The position numbers were made by a program, and so were the translations under genes. A DNA stretch of 26,492 bases from Promethearchaeota archaeon (lineage in GTDB: Archaea > Asgardarchaeota > Lokiarchaeia > Sigynarchaeales > SOKP01), in NCBI GenBank assembly GCA_019057975.1, contig JAHLWJ010000022.1, forward strand, positions 1-26,492, written 5' to 3'. A model generated the notes under the pieces. That model was not told the DNA's origin. It ran no database searches and worked only from the letters and a program-made list of their open reading frames with translations. Positions 15,915-24,549 of the stretch are shown one piece after another; within the stretch, counting starts at the first letter, position 1, and every line of letters begins with the position of its first letter.

Positions 15915-16058
15915 CTGTGCTCGATAGTATTTTAAATTCTATATAAAAATCTTAATTAAATATATATTAAATAGTAAAATATTATAATGTTTTTTTATTG
16001 CTAAGAATAAAAATAATTAAGAAAACTTGAATTTTAGTTGTAGATCGAATTTACAAGT

Positions 16059-16574
16059 GTGGTTATTATTAGAATTATTGATGTTATAGGGTATTCTGGC
16101 TCGGGGAAGACTTACTTTATTAAGAAAGCGATAAAATTGTTCAAAGACAGGTTGGGTTATAACGTTACAGTAATTAAAAATATTAAACACCATCAAATTG
16201 ATAAGAAAGGAAAGGATTCCCATATATTCACAGAATCTGGAGCATCTTATTCAATAATTCAAAACCTCAATAAAGAAATGGCTATTTTTTTAAATGCAGA
16301 AGAGATTAGATTAGACGAATTTATTAATTGGTTGGATCGAGGCCCTTATGAAATTGATATAATGTTTACTGAAGGATTTAGGGATTTGAACCATCCCACA
16401 GTTCTATGTATAAGCAACATAGATGAGATTGATCCTCAATTAACAGATAACGTGAAAATGATTTCTGGAATTATTTGTGGAAAAAATATTATTGAAAACG
16501 TAACTTTGGGCGTACCTATTATTAATATCGAAGAAGACTTTCAGAGATTTTTAGATATTTTTAATATAACATAA
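16059..16574 (+). CDS. mobB: MobB-like molybdopterin-guanine dinucleotide biosynthesis GTPase
   Basis: P-loop protein that, in characterised systems, binds GTP and helps MobA attach a nucleotide to molybdopterin (tungsten or molybdenum cofactor). Walker A is GYSGSGKT (residues 11-18); the family motif HHQIDKKGKDSHIFTESGA matches the MobB H-x-x-x-D-x-x-GKDS-x-x-x-x-x-AGA pattern; FTEGFRD is the later Mg/nucleotide motif. 171 residues is normal. Start at GTG 16059 gives MVIIRIIDVIGYSG; a shorter MRIIDVIGYSG would begin at ATT 16068 and fit MobB alignments slightly better. No other cofactor gene is in the window. It converges with the large orphan at 16577. Confidence 0.85.
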   Translation: MVIIRIIDVIGYSGSGKTYFIKKAIKLFKDRLGYNVTVIKNIKHHQIDKKGKDSHIFTESGASYSIIQNLNKEMAIFLNAEEIRLDEFINWLDRGPYEIDIMFTEGFRDLNHPTVLCISNIDEIDPQLTDNVKMISGIICGKNIIENVTLGVPIINIEEDFQRFLDIFNIT

Positions 16575-16576
16575 GA

Positions 16577-18499
16577 TTATTCAAATTTTTTCCAAAAAGG
16601 AGCAATTTGTTGACAAACAAACTTAAAATCTTTTATTGTTTGCTCATCTTCAATATCTGAGATGAAAAATTCGCTTAATTTTTCGTATACTTCGATCTCA
16701 TTTATGGATCTAACAGAGTTTTTAATATCTAAGATAAAATTATTTAATGGAATAATAATTTCATAAATTAGCCATTCTTCGAAAAAGGGTTGATCTGAGA
16801 ATGATTGAATATTATAAGTAATCATAATTTGTATTAGCTCTTCATCAGAGTAAAAATTTTCATCTGAAATCATAATGTTATACTTTTCCATTTCCTCCTT
16901 AAGATGTTCTTTATTTAAACTAATTATATAGTCAGGCCATACATCATCTGAGTAGTTTATATCTTGGAAAACAAATAATTCTAATACCCTTAGAGCAATA
17001 TTTTTACCAATATAACGACTCCGTGGATCAATAAAGTTTGGAGAGGCATCATCTGGATTAGATCTAAGAAAAATCTTATCTATTAAAACATAAAGAATTC
17101 TACAAATATGATCAACAATTTTATTGAATGAGAAAGGTGTATTATCAGGATTTTCAGAAAGGATAGTATTTTCTTTATCAAGTTTCATTGAAAAATCTGT
17201 ATTAAAGCTCTTTAAAAAAGTTTTAAAAAAGCCATAGTTAAGCTCTGATATATTTTTATTAAATAATTTATGAAAAAATAGATCAATGTTTTTAATATTT
17301 GATAAAGTAGAGAAGAAGTTGAGAAATTCTTTTATATTATTAATCGAATTAGCACTAATAACATCTTCAATATTCTTATTATAATTATTCAAATTTGTTT
17401 TAAACTTATTAGGTAAGAAAAGTAAATCTCCTACTTCTAACGCTTCTAAGCCACTTCCAAGATAATATTTCATATATAGAAAGAATAAGTTTAATTGAGA
17501 TTTCGGAGATGGGAGGTTATTCGCTTGAAATGTTGAATAAAGGGTTGATTTTTTATCAAGATAATTAAAAAATTTAAGTAGAGAATTATTTTTAGTATCA
17601 CTATAATCGTCTAGATTGGCTAAAAATCCTTTCTTTATAATATCAATTTTAGAAAAGATAGAATCTTCTACTCTAGATCCAACAAAATTAAAGAAGTCTA
17701 ACAAAGGTGAAAAACTTTCTAGTAAAATGCATTTTTTGTAAAAATAATAAAGTAAATCAACCAATTTCTCCTTAGCATATATATATTCATCTAAAGCTGT
17801 TTGATATAATTTTTCTCTTCCTTCTAGTAATGTTTTATAATATTTTTCAGGAACGCCTTTAAATCGTCTTAAGAAGTAATAGAGGACCATGTTATAATAT
17901 TTGTGGAAAATTTCATCCTTACTATCCTTTATGATAATCATAAAATTTAGAGTTTCACTATTCTTACCTTTCTTAACTTTAACACCATCAAGTAAAATGA
18001 AGATTTTTTCTTGAATTGTCTTTCTAATTACTATTCCTAAGATTCTAACAAGGAAATAAAAGTAACCTGTAGGAAACGTAAATCCATTAAGAAGTTCCCC
18101 CTCAAAATCTTTGGAAGTCTTATCAAAATAGTCAATTTCTTCAGAGGATAGGAAATAATTATATTCTAAAAATAAAATTTTTTCAGAGATTTTTTCTTTT
18201 ATGATTAATTCTAATGAGCTCTCGTTAAATCCAAAAAAGAATTGTAGAAAATATCTAAAGAAATCATGAAAATTTTCATAGAAAAAAGTTGTAAAGGTTT
18301 TTTTTATTACTCTTTTTTGGTTCTTTTGATCAAATTCATCCCATCTTAACCTTATATCATCTTGAAAGTCTTTAAATTTCTCTTTTTTCCTTTCTAATAT
18401 TTCAAAAAACACATCTGTCTCAAATCTTAGGCCAAAATCTTGACCCTTAATTTTTTCTTCTATAAAATCTAAGATATCGCTTAGTTCTTTGTTAACCAA
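16577..18499 (-). CDS. Large hypothetical protein, 640 residues, Phe/Tyr-rich and helical
   Basis: I do not recognise any family. The frame is uninterrupted and uses the same AT-rich codons as its neighbours. It is rich in Phe, Tyr, Lys, Glu and Ile, with clusters such as TFTTFFYENFHDFFRYFLQ (residues about 68-86). The hydrophobic runs contain charges, so it looks like an all-alpha soluble or peripheral protein, not a transporter. There are no obvious nucleotide-binding, nuclease or zinc motifs, and no signal peptide. Start at TTG 18499 without Shine-Dalgarno. It lies back-to-back with mobB (3-base gap) and downstream of the HypE-like gene on the same strand (149-base gap). Confidence 0.75.
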   Translation of the reverse strand: MVNKELSDILDFIEEKIKGQDFGLRFETDVFFEILERKKEKFKDFQDDIRLRWDEFDQKNQKRVIKKTFTTFFYENFHDFFRYFLQFFFGFNESSLELIIKEKISEKILFLEYNYFLSSEEIDYFDKTSKDFEGELLNGFTFPTGYFYFLVRILGIVIRKTIQEKIFILLDGVKVKKGKNSETLNFMIIIKDSKDEIFHKYYNMVLYYFLRRFKGVPEKYYKTLLEGREKLYQTALDEYIYAKEKLVDLLYYFYKKCILLESFSPLLDFFNFVGSRVEDSIFSKIDIIKKGFLANLDDYSDTKNNSLLKFFNYLDKKSTLYSTFQANNLPSPKSQLNLFFLYMKYYLGSGLEALEVGDLLFLPNKFKTNLNNYNKNIEDVISANSINNIKEFLNFFSTLSNIKNIDLFFHKLFNKNISELNYGFFKTFLKSFNTDFSMKLDKENTILSENPDNTPFSFNKIVDHICRILYVLIDKIFLRSNPDDASPNFIDPRSRYIGKNIALRVLELFVFQDINYSDDVWPDYIISLNKEHLKEEMEKYNIMISDENFYSDEELIQIMITYNIQSFSDQPFFEEWLIYEIIIPLNNFILDIKNSVRSINEIEVYEKLSEFFISDIEDEQTIKDFKFVCQQIAPFWKKFE

Positions 18500-18647
18500 A
18501 TTTAATCAATTATTTATTCAATCTCAATATATATTCGAAAATATACAACCCTAAAAAATTAAAACTAATTATTAATAAAATAAAAATATGAAAATAAAAA
18601 TATTGGTTAAGAATAGAATTGTACTAAAATAGTCATTTTGTTACAAT

Positions 18648-19676
18648 TTAAAAAATTTTTGTTATCTCATCAGTTTCAGAATAAAATAATGGATTTAACT
18701 TTCCATTGATATCTTTAATCATCAAACCTTTCTCTTTATTGATGAAATTGCCAATTTTTTCAGTATTAATTTTATTGTTTCTCAATAAATCAATTAAGTC
18801 CTGACTTAAATCATCATCTATAGCAATTAATAGTGATCCTGATGAAATTGTACCCATAGGCTCCAAATCAAAAATTTTACTTAATATTGAAGGTTCAGGG
18901 AGAATAGTAACCTTTTCTCTTTCAATCAATATTCCTGTATTCGATGCGATGGCCATTTCAGCGAGGCCCGTAGCGAGCCCCCCTTCAGTTGGATCATGAA
19001 AGGCTTTAATTTTAAAGCTTTTATTAGCCAATAATGCTTCTTTAAATACACTTATTCCAGGTTCGTAAAGATACTTCTTACATTTTTCTATAAAAGTTGA
19101 ATTAAGTCCCTTTTCTTTGAGCTCATTTTCTCTTTCACGACTAATTATTGAAGTCCCCTCAATAAAAATACCTTTTGTGAGAATTATTGCATCCCCTGGC
19201 TCTGCTCCAGATGTTCGAACAAGTTTTTCTTTTTCAACCTCTCCTAATAAAGAACCAATTACCATTGGCCTATCAAGTTTAGGTGTAATTTCTGTATGGC
19301 CCCCGATTACAGCTATTCCCATAGATTTACAAGTATCATGAATATCTTTAAATATGTTCTCAATTAGGCTATTCGTTGTATTTTTTTGAGGTAATAAAAT
19401 TGTTACCTGGAACCATTTAGGTTTAGCTCCAGTGCAAACAACATCATTAACATTGACATTTACAACATAATACCCTATTTGATCAGTAGCAAAAGTAATA
19501 GGATCAGTTTTAGCAACTAAATAGTTATTACCGGGTATATCAATAACAGCCGCATCTTCTCCAATTTTAGAGCCTAATACTACTCTATCGTCATTAATTT
19601 CTAAATTTGAAAGCAGTTTAACTAAATATTCATGTTTAAGCTTCCCAAGAGCAAATTTTTTACTATTTCTTCTCAT
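18648..19676 (-). CDS. AIR synthase-related (PurM/HypE-like) ATP-binding protein
   Basis: Member of the PurM/ThiL/SelD/HypE ATP-binding superfamily. The N-terminal half has GEDAAVIDI (metal/ATP-binding Asp), KTDPITFATDQIGYYVVNVNVNDVVCTGAKPKWF and GGHTEITP; the C-terminal half has DPTEGGLATGLAEMA and a final GTISSGSLLIAI. These order and spacing are closest to HypE, the hydrogenase-maturation protein that dehydrates a thiocarboxamide on its own C-terminal Cys. However, true HypE ends in PR-x-C, and this protein ends in EITKIF without Cys, so it cannot use that mechanism. It is better called a HypE-like protein of unknown substrate. Start at ATG 19676. No hydrogenase or hyp genes are nearby. 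Confidence 0.85.
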   Translation of the reverse strand: MRRNSKKFALGKLKHEYLVKLLSNLEINDDRVVLGSKIGEDAAVIDIPGNNYLVAKTDPITFATDQIGYYVVNVNVNDVVCTGAKPKWFQVTILLPQKNTTNSLIENIFKDIHDTCKSMGIAVIGGHTEITPKLDRPMVIGSLLGEVEKEKLVRTSGAEPGDAIILTKGIFIEGTSIISRERENELKEKGLNSTFIEKCKKYLYEPGISVFKEALLANKSFKIKAFHDPTEGGLATGLAEMAIASNTGILIEREKVTILPEPSILSKIFDLEPMGTISSGSLLIAIDDDLSQDLIDLLRNNKINTEKIGNFINKEKGLMIKDINGKLNPLFYSETDEITKIF

Positions 19677-19718
19677 TAATTGGTCAATATAATAAGAGAA
19701 GATAAATATTTAAATTTT

Positions 19719-19725
19719 GGAGGTG
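19719..19725 (+). promoter_or_regulatory. Near-perfect Shine-Dalgarno sequence GGAGGTG
   Basis: GGAGGTG is the longest match to the archaeal anti-Shine-Dalgarno that I found in this window. It precedes TTG 19730 by 4 bases and is followed by TAATT, as also in front of tfb and cbiO. Confidence 0.6.
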
Positions 19726-19729
19726 TAAT

Positions 19730-19780
19730 TTGAAATGTGATAATCGTCCATTTAATTCTCTTCTAACATTTTTAAAATAA
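19730..19780 (+). CDS. Possible small peptide or leader ORF, 16 residues
   Basis: Starts at TTG 19730 and reads MKCDNRPFNSLLTFLK before TAA. The only evidence for translation is the GGAGGTG 4 bases upstream. It could be a leader peptide, a small protein, or the remnant of a lost gene. The next gene on this strand starts 260 bases later. Confidence 0.3.
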   Translation: MKCDNRPFNSLLTFLK

Positions 19781-19877
19781 TTTCAATATATTTTTTGAGT
19801 GTATTAGGGTAAAGTTGAATTTTAATACTATAAAGCCCTTATCCAAATGGATATTTAAGAATAATTTGAAATAGATA

Positions 19878-19902
19878 TTAATTAAATCTTTGATTTAATT
19901 AA
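19878..19902. repeat. Perfect 11-bp inverted repeat with TTT loop
   Basis: TTAATTAAATC pairs with GATTTAATTAA around a TTT loop. There is no T-run, so it looks more like an operator or RNA hairpin than a terminator. It is about 140 bases upstream of the membrane-protein gene. Confidence 0.4.
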
Positions 19903-20039
19903 ATTGAACATTGATTTTAAAAAACGTGAATTTTCATTTTATCCTACACTAAAATTTAAAAATAAGTTACATTTATATCATAATAAAATGCATTCTTAAT
20001 CAAAGTTAATTAATAGAAAAGTTCATTTAAAAAACGAGT

Positions 20040-20582
20040 TTGAAAAAAATGGGATTTGGAAAATCATTTTTATTAAGTTTATTAGCTTTTATTGGATTAA
20101 ATTTTGTAGTTTCAATATTGTTTTTTGCCATAGACCCAGATTCAGGGGGATTCGATTCTTTGATGGCAACAATTGAAGAAGCTCCTTTAATGATAATTTA
20201 TTATCTTTTCGGTTCAGTTACAAGTGTGCCATCTTATAACTTGGATTGGGCAATAGTTCAACCTCTTTTTAATGAAGACAATACCTTTTTGATACTCAGT
20301 TTGGGTTATCTAGTTGCACCGATAATCGCAGCTATTCTTGCTGGAAAATTTGCTGAAAGTAAATTTCAAGGTTTTGCGGGATGGTTATTAACTGTTATTA
20401 TAAGTACAGTCGCAGTGGTTATCGGAGTGTTCTTAAGTCCAACTTTAGAATTAGAATTTGAATTAGTTTATAACTGGGTTGGTTTTGAATTAATTCTAAT
20501 ATATCTTGTAATTAGCTGTGTTGTAAATATTGTTTTTTACAGCTTCTTCGCATTACTAGTAGCAAAGACAGAATACTATTGA
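20040..20582 (+). CDS. Hypothetical integral membrane protein, 180 residues
   Basis: No family recognised. Hydrophobic segments at about residues 8-31, 45-62, 82-100, 112-132 and 146-176 predict four or five membrane spans. Short acidic loops lie between them (DPDSGGFDS, SPTLELEFE), and a positively charged N terminus (MKKMGFGKS) suggests that end is inside. The frame starts at TTG 20040; ATG 20049 in the same frame is as likely. No Shine-Dalgarno. It faces the acyl-CoA synthetase gene (convergent, 97-base gap), so it is probably transcribed alone. Confidence 0.7.
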   Translation: MKKMGFGKSFLLSLLAFIGLNFVVSILFFAIDPDSGGFDSLMATIEEAPLMIIYYLFGSVTSVPSYNLDWAIVQPLFNEDNTFLILSLGYLVAPIIAAILAGKFAESKFQGFAGWLLTVIISTVAVVIGVFLSPTLELEFELVYNWVGFELILIYLVISCVVNIVFYSFFALLVAKTEYY

Positions 20583-20679
20583 TTTCAATCATCAAAATTC
20601 AATTTCTTTTTTTACTTCTTTAAAATAGAATATAATCCTAATTATTTTGCCTATTGAATTAAAAAGAGAATTTAATTTA

Positions 20680-22116
20680 TTATTTCTTATCAAATGATTT
20701 TAGGAACTGAGAATAATCGCATAAAAGATTCATACTTTGAGCAGCATCTCTCAGAGATAAGAAATATAAAGCTCGTTTTTTATGTAAAAATTTTTTGATT
20801 GTATCAAATCTTTTAGCAAGAATTCCATCATCTGCCAAAGTGGGTAAACAAATGGCAAAAGGTTTTGAAGTTCGGTCTCGAATGTTAATCAATCGTTTAA
20901 AAACATGGCGATATATATGTTCAGACCAAAGTGGAATAATAACAATATCAATATTAGGATCTTTAATTACAACTTCTATACATTCTGTTAATATATTCAA
21001 AATGAAACCTGAAGCGCCAAGATCAATTGGATTTTTAATGTTTACATTCACATTTGGTAGAATATTTGCAATTTTAGATTGTGATTCTAATGTCAATTCA
21101 GGAATATGTAGATTTAAATTAGCAAATAAATCAGTTAGATTCACAGAAGCTCCACCACCAGGAGTTACTATTCCAATGTTACGTCCTTTAGGAAGATGAT
21201 TTGGATATAATAGTTCAAAAGTTTTGATGGTATGCCAAAATTCTTCATTATCTTTAACAATAACAGTGCCTGTTTGCTTAGCCATTGATCTCCATAAACG
21301 ATTATCTGAAAATATTGCACCTGTATGCGAAAAGGCGGCTCTTAGACCGTCTTTTGTATATCCTCCCTTCCAAAGAATTACGGGTTTAATCTTTGTAGTT
21401 TTTCTAAGTTCCAAGAATAATTGTCTACCAGTAGCCGATCCAAATGATTCTAAATATGCTGCTATTAATTTTGTTTTTGGATCCTGCCGATAAAATCTAA
21501 AAAAGTCAACACAGTTTAAGTCAATTTGATTACCAATACTCACACCAAAATGAAATCTGATATCACGTTTAAACCCAACATTCAATAACTGAGTTAAATG
21601 ACCTCCCGATTGAGACATAAATGATACTCCACCATAATTCCCTCTTTGAGAAGCAAAAGAAAAAGCCATCCCTAATTCTGCATTTATGGGTCCTAAGCAA
21701 TTAGGTCCAATTATTCTTGTATTTGAACCTTTTATTATATCTAATATTTCGTTCTCTATCTCTTTTCCCTGAGAATCACCTGTTTCTGAAAACCCGGATG
21801 CGAATATAATTACCCATTTAATACCCTTCTTAACACATTCTTTCAAAATTTTCGGAATAAATTTAGTCTTTAAAGAGATGTATACTGTATCAATAAGATA
21901 TGGCACATCTAAAACTGATGGATAACATTTCCAATCTAAAATTTTTTCATGATTCGGATTGATTGGATAAAAATTATTTGCCCATTTAGATTCTTTGAAG
22001 TCTTTTAAATACAGCATTGAGCCTAAAGTTGAATTCTCTGATGCTCCAATAAAAGCAATATTTTTAGGGTAAAATAATGAGGTAAGATCCTCAAGATGTT
22101 TTTGATCCATGGCCAT
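20680..22116 (-). CDS. ADP-forming acetate/acyl-CoA synthetase, alpha-type subunit
   Basis: Catalyses acyl-CoA + ADP + Pi to acid + ATP + CoA together with an ATP-grasp beta subunit, giving substrate-level ATP in acetate-forming archaea. 478 residues in family order: CoA-binding domain (KNIAFIGASENSTLGS, residues 18-33), a first ligase domain (FMSQSGGHL, residues 167-174, and GNQIDLNCVDF), the phosphohistidine segment FSHTGAIF with His264, and a C-terminal ligase domain (GIVTPGGGASVNL, KNPIDLG). Glu223 in AYLES is the expected partner of the phosphohistidine. No beta subunit is adjacent. Start at ATG 22116 without a Shine-Dalgarno. Divergent from cdhE, linking acetyl-CoA formation to energy release. 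Confidence 0.88.
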   Translation of the reverse strand: MAMDQKHLEDLTSLFYPKNIAFIGASENSTLGSMLYLKDFKESKWANNFYPINPNHEKILDWKCYPSVLDVPYLIDTVYISLKTKFIPKILKECVKKGIKWVIIFASGFSETGDSQGKEIENEILDIIKGSNTRIIGPNCLGPINAELGMAFSFASQRGNYGGVSFMSQSGGHLTQLLNVGFKRDIRFHFGVSIGNQIDLNCVDFFRFYRQDPKTKLIAAYLESFGSATGRQLFLELRKTTKIKPVILWKGGYTKDGLRAAFSHTGAIFSDNRLWRSMAKQTGTVIVKDNEEFWHTIKTFELLYPNHLPKGRNIGIVTPGGGASVNLTDLFANLNLHIPELTLESQSKIANILPNVNVNIKNPIDLGASGFILNILTECIEVVIKDPNIDIVIIPLWSEHIYRHVFKRLINIRDRTSKPFAICLPTLADDGILAKRFDTIKKFLHKKRALYFLSLRDAAQSMNLLCDYSQFLKSFDKK

Positions 22117-22274
22117 TAACTACAAGAAATTAAGAAATTTTTTTATAATTTTCTAGTACGAAAAATTAAGAGATAATTAGGTTTTAATTCATAATAGTTC
22201 TGAAAAAACCAAATTTTTAATTTAATTTACAATTAGACTACACATACTTACTCAAGGAAAAAAAAAAATCTATT

Positions 22275-22278
22275 TGGA
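22275..22278 (+). promoter_or_regulatory. Shine-Dalgarno GGAG of cdhE
   Basis: GGAG about 8 bases before ATG 22288, showing that ordinary Shine-Dalgarno plus ATG initiation also occurs in this genome. Confidence 0.55.
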
Positions 22279-22287
22279 GAAAATAAA

Positions 22288-23742
22288 ATGGCAAGACCAA
22301 GTCCACTAGAAGTCTATGCACTTTTAGATAAAAGCAATTGTAAAGAATGTGGATATGATACATGCATGGCTTTTGCGACAGATATCCTGGAAAGGAAGGT
22401 TATTGTTCAAGATTGCATACATCTAGTGCAAGATCCTAAGCAGGCAAAGAAACGAGAGAAATTGATAAACCTAATAACACCTCCTCAAAAGCCAATAACT
22501 GTTGGCACTGGTGATAGAGTTGCTATAATCGGGGGTGAGGAAGTCTTTTACCGTCATCAATTAACTTTTTATAATCAGACATCAATTTTTATTGAAATCG
22601 CAGATGATGATGGTGATTTAGAGGAAACTCTTAGATATCTTACAGATCTTAAAATAGAACGGATTGGTGATGTACTTACTCTAGATGGCATTGCATTAAG
22701 AAACGTATCTGGAGATAAGGAGCAATTCAAATTAGCTGCGAGTAAAATAGCAGAACTCTCAAATCTTCCAATTATGTTATGTACTTTTGACGTCGACATT
22801 TTGCTATATGCTGCGGAAGCAATTAAAAACAAAAAACCTTTATTATATGCTGTAACAAAAGATTCTTGGGAACAAATCGGTAAATTTGCTGTGCAAAATA
22901 GTTTGCCTGTAGCTGTTTTTTCAAACGAATTAGATGAATTAATGTCTCTAAGTGCAACATTACAGAAACTGGGAGTTAAAGAAATGATATTAGATTCAGG
23001 GACGTTTTTTGGTCCTGGTAATCTCTCAGCAACATATGATAAGATTATGCAGTTAAGAACTGCTGCTATCAATAAAGGGGATGTCAATGCGGGATGGCCA
23101 GTAATGGGTGTTCCTGCAGTTTATTGGAATCAAGTTAAAATTGGAGATGAAAAAGAACTTTGGGAACATCAATTTCAAGAAATAATCATGGGGGCAATTA
23201 TGGAATCTATAGATACGAATTTAATAGTTTTACACACAGGGCAGAAAAAAGAAGAAATTTGGGCGCTTTTAGCTCTAATGACATTGCGTCAGAGTGTATT
23301 TTCCGATCCTAGAATTTATCCTGCGGTTGATGCCGGCATTTATAAAATTGGAGAACCAGATGAAATGGCACCAATTTTTGTTACCAGCAATTATAGAATG
23401 ACAAAAATTCCTGTTGAACAAGATTTATTGGGCGCAAATTTGAATTGCTGGCTTTTGGTAGTTGACACAGAAGGTATTGGGATTGAAAGTGCTGTAGCAG
23501 GAGGACAATTTAATGCTGGAGGCATAGCAGAAGCTGTTAAAGAATTCAAGGCTTTTGAAAATGTAAAACATCGAGTTCTTATTCTCCCTGGAATGGCTGC
23601 TCGATTAAGTGGAGCACTAGAAGATGAAGCAGATGCTTTTGTAGTTGTTGGGCCTCGTGATAGTTCAGGAATTCCTAAATATATGGACACTCAATGGAAG
23701 CCTAAGGAATTCATGAAAGAATATGAATCCTGGGAGAAATAA
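22288..23742 (+). CDS. cdhE: Acetyl-CoA decarbonylase/synthase gamma subunit CdhE (corrinoid iron-sulfur protein large subunit)
   Basis: Large subunit of the corrinoid/iron-sulfur protein that carries the methyl group to acetyl-CoA synthase in the Wood-Ljungdahl pathway. An N-terminal [4Fe-4S] domain has Cys18, Cys21, Cys26 and Cys43 (SNCKECGYDTCMAFATDIL, then QDC). The TIM-barrel part follows from GDRVAIIGGEEVFYRHQLTF, and a C-terminal corrinoid-binding part contains DTEGIGIESAVAGGQF and VLILPGMAARLSGALE. 484 residues is slightly above the 440-470 typical length. Start at ATG 22288 with GGAG 8 bases upstream. It stands alone here, without cdhD or the catalytic ACS gene. It needs cobalamin, so the cobalt-type transporter nearby is functionally relevant. 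Confidence 0.95.
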   Translation: MARPSPLEVYALLDKSNCKECGYDTCMAFATDILERKVIVQDCIHLVQDPKQAKKREKLINLITPPQKPITVGTGDRVAIIGGEEVFYRHQLTFYNQTSIFIEIADDDGDLEETLRYLTDLKIERIGDVLTLDGIALRNVSGDKEQFKLAASKIAELSNLPIMLCTFDVDILLYAAEAIKNKKPLLYAVTKDSWEQIGKFAVQNSLPVAVFSNELDELMSLSATLQKLGVKEMILDSGTFFGPGNLSATYDKIMQLRTAAINKGDVNAGWPVMGVPAVYWNQVKIGDEKELWEHQFQEIIMGAIMESIDTNLIVLHTGQKKEEIWALLALMTLRQSVFSDPRIYPAVDAGIYKIGEPDEMAPIFVTSNYRMTKIPVEQDLLGANLNCWLLVVDTEGIGIESAVAGGQFNAGGIAEAVKEFKAFENVKHRVLILPGMAARLSGALEDEADAFVVVGPRDSSGIPKYMDTQWKPKEFMKEYESWEK

Positions 23743-23775
23743 AGATTTTTAATCTTTTTTTATCTTTTTTTATTA
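23741..23775 (+). terminator. Terminator hairpin of cdhE
   Basis: AAAGATT (23741-23747), loop TTT, AATCTTT (23751-23757), followed by long T-runs. It starts within the TAA stop of cdhE and lies before a convergent gene. Confidence 0.6.
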
Positions 23776-23801
23776 TAATGCTGTTTATTTGAACTTGCAT
23801 T

Positions 23802-24464
23802 TTATAAAAGTGAATAAATCATATCAATTGTAATACTTTTAACCCTTTTTACAATTAGAGTCTGGATCTCATTTTCTCTAGCTTGTTTCAATTGGTATGC
23901 TGTGTGAAAACCCGTTAATACTCCAATAAATGGACAATTCAGAATTTTAGCGAGCATAGCATCTTTAGGGTGATCTCCAATAATTATTATTCTATATTTA
24001 GGATACTTTTCTGATAAGATTTGTGTTAGATTGGGGTCTAATTTACTTTTTATGTTTTCAGTTTCTCCTAAAATGTAATCAAAAAATCCATTAATTTTCA
24101 AATATTCTGCAATTTTTACTGCTATACTTTGCTTTTTTGATGTTATTATGCCTAAAGTAAAATTTTGGAGTTTTAATTCCTTCAGTTTATTTTTTACTCC
24201 TGATAATAATCGAGATTGGTAGATTCCTTTAGCCCCATAATATTCTCGAAATGTAAAGGATAATTTTGAGGGATTTAATTCAGTAAATCTGGCGAACATG
24301 TCATTTAAAGGAAGACCTATCATTTCTTGAATGACAGATTTACTTGCTTCAGGGAGATTAAATTTTCTCAAAGCATAATTAAATGAATTAACAATCCCTT
24401 TCCTATTGTTTATCAGTGTGTAATCTAAATCAAAACTTATGACAACTTTTTCTCTTTCTGGCAT
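23802..24464 (-). CDS. HAD-superfamily hydrolase (phosphoglycolate phosphatase-like)
   Basis: A phosphatase of the haloacid dehalogenase superfamily; substrate unknown. Motif I is FDLDYT with nucleophile Asp12 and acid/base Asp14; motif II is the Ser/Thr after GIITS (LGIITSKKQ); motif IV is IIIGDHPKDAML with two metal-binding Asp. A small helical cap domain lies between motifs I and II (residues about 22-85: SFNYALRKF, IGLPLNDMFARF), as in subclass IA enzymes such as Gph. 220 residues fits. Start at ATG 24464. It is on the same strand as the TPR gene, 85 bases downstream of it. Confidence 0.85.
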   Translation of the reverse strand: MPEREKVVISFDLDYTLINNRKGIVNSFNYALRKFNLPEASKSVIQEMIGLPLNDMFARFTELNPSKLSFTFREYYGAKGIYQSRLLSGVKNKLKELKLQNFTLGIITSKKQSIAVKIAEYLKINGFFDYILGETENIKSKLDPNLTQILSEKYPKYRIIIIGDHPKDAMLAKILNCPFIGVLTGFHTAYQLKQARENEIQTLIVKRVKSITIDMIYSLL

Positions 24465-24549
24465 TAATAATTATTGTATTAAGATTAAGTTGGTTTTAAA
24501 TATTTAAGTTTTTTAAATTGCTCAAAAGCCCTTATACAAAAAAGTCCAT

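Larger units (their letters stand above)
19677..20039. other. Non-genic gap with a tiny ORF and two hairpins
   Basis: This 363-base gap lies between two divergent genes and holds no ordinary gene. It contains a 16-codon ORF (19730-19780) with an excellent Shine-Dalgarno, a hairpin TATCC-AAAT-GGATA (19840-19853) and a perfect 11-bp palindrome with a TTT loop (19878-19902). It may hold the promoters for both flanking genes and possibly a short RNA. Confidence 0.5.

Noticed and set aside
13929..16574. PIN protein and MobB-like protein as a toxin-antitoxin pair
   Set aside because: They are divergent, the PIN protein is much too large for a VapC toxin, and MobB is a recognisable metabolic GTPase.
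20795..21493. Two plus-strand frames opposite the acyl-CoA synthetase
   Set aside because: Shadows of a well-conserved minus-strand gene.
22575..23087. 170-codon minus-strand frame in cdhE
   Set aside because: Shadow of cdhE, whose frame has clear family motifs throughout.
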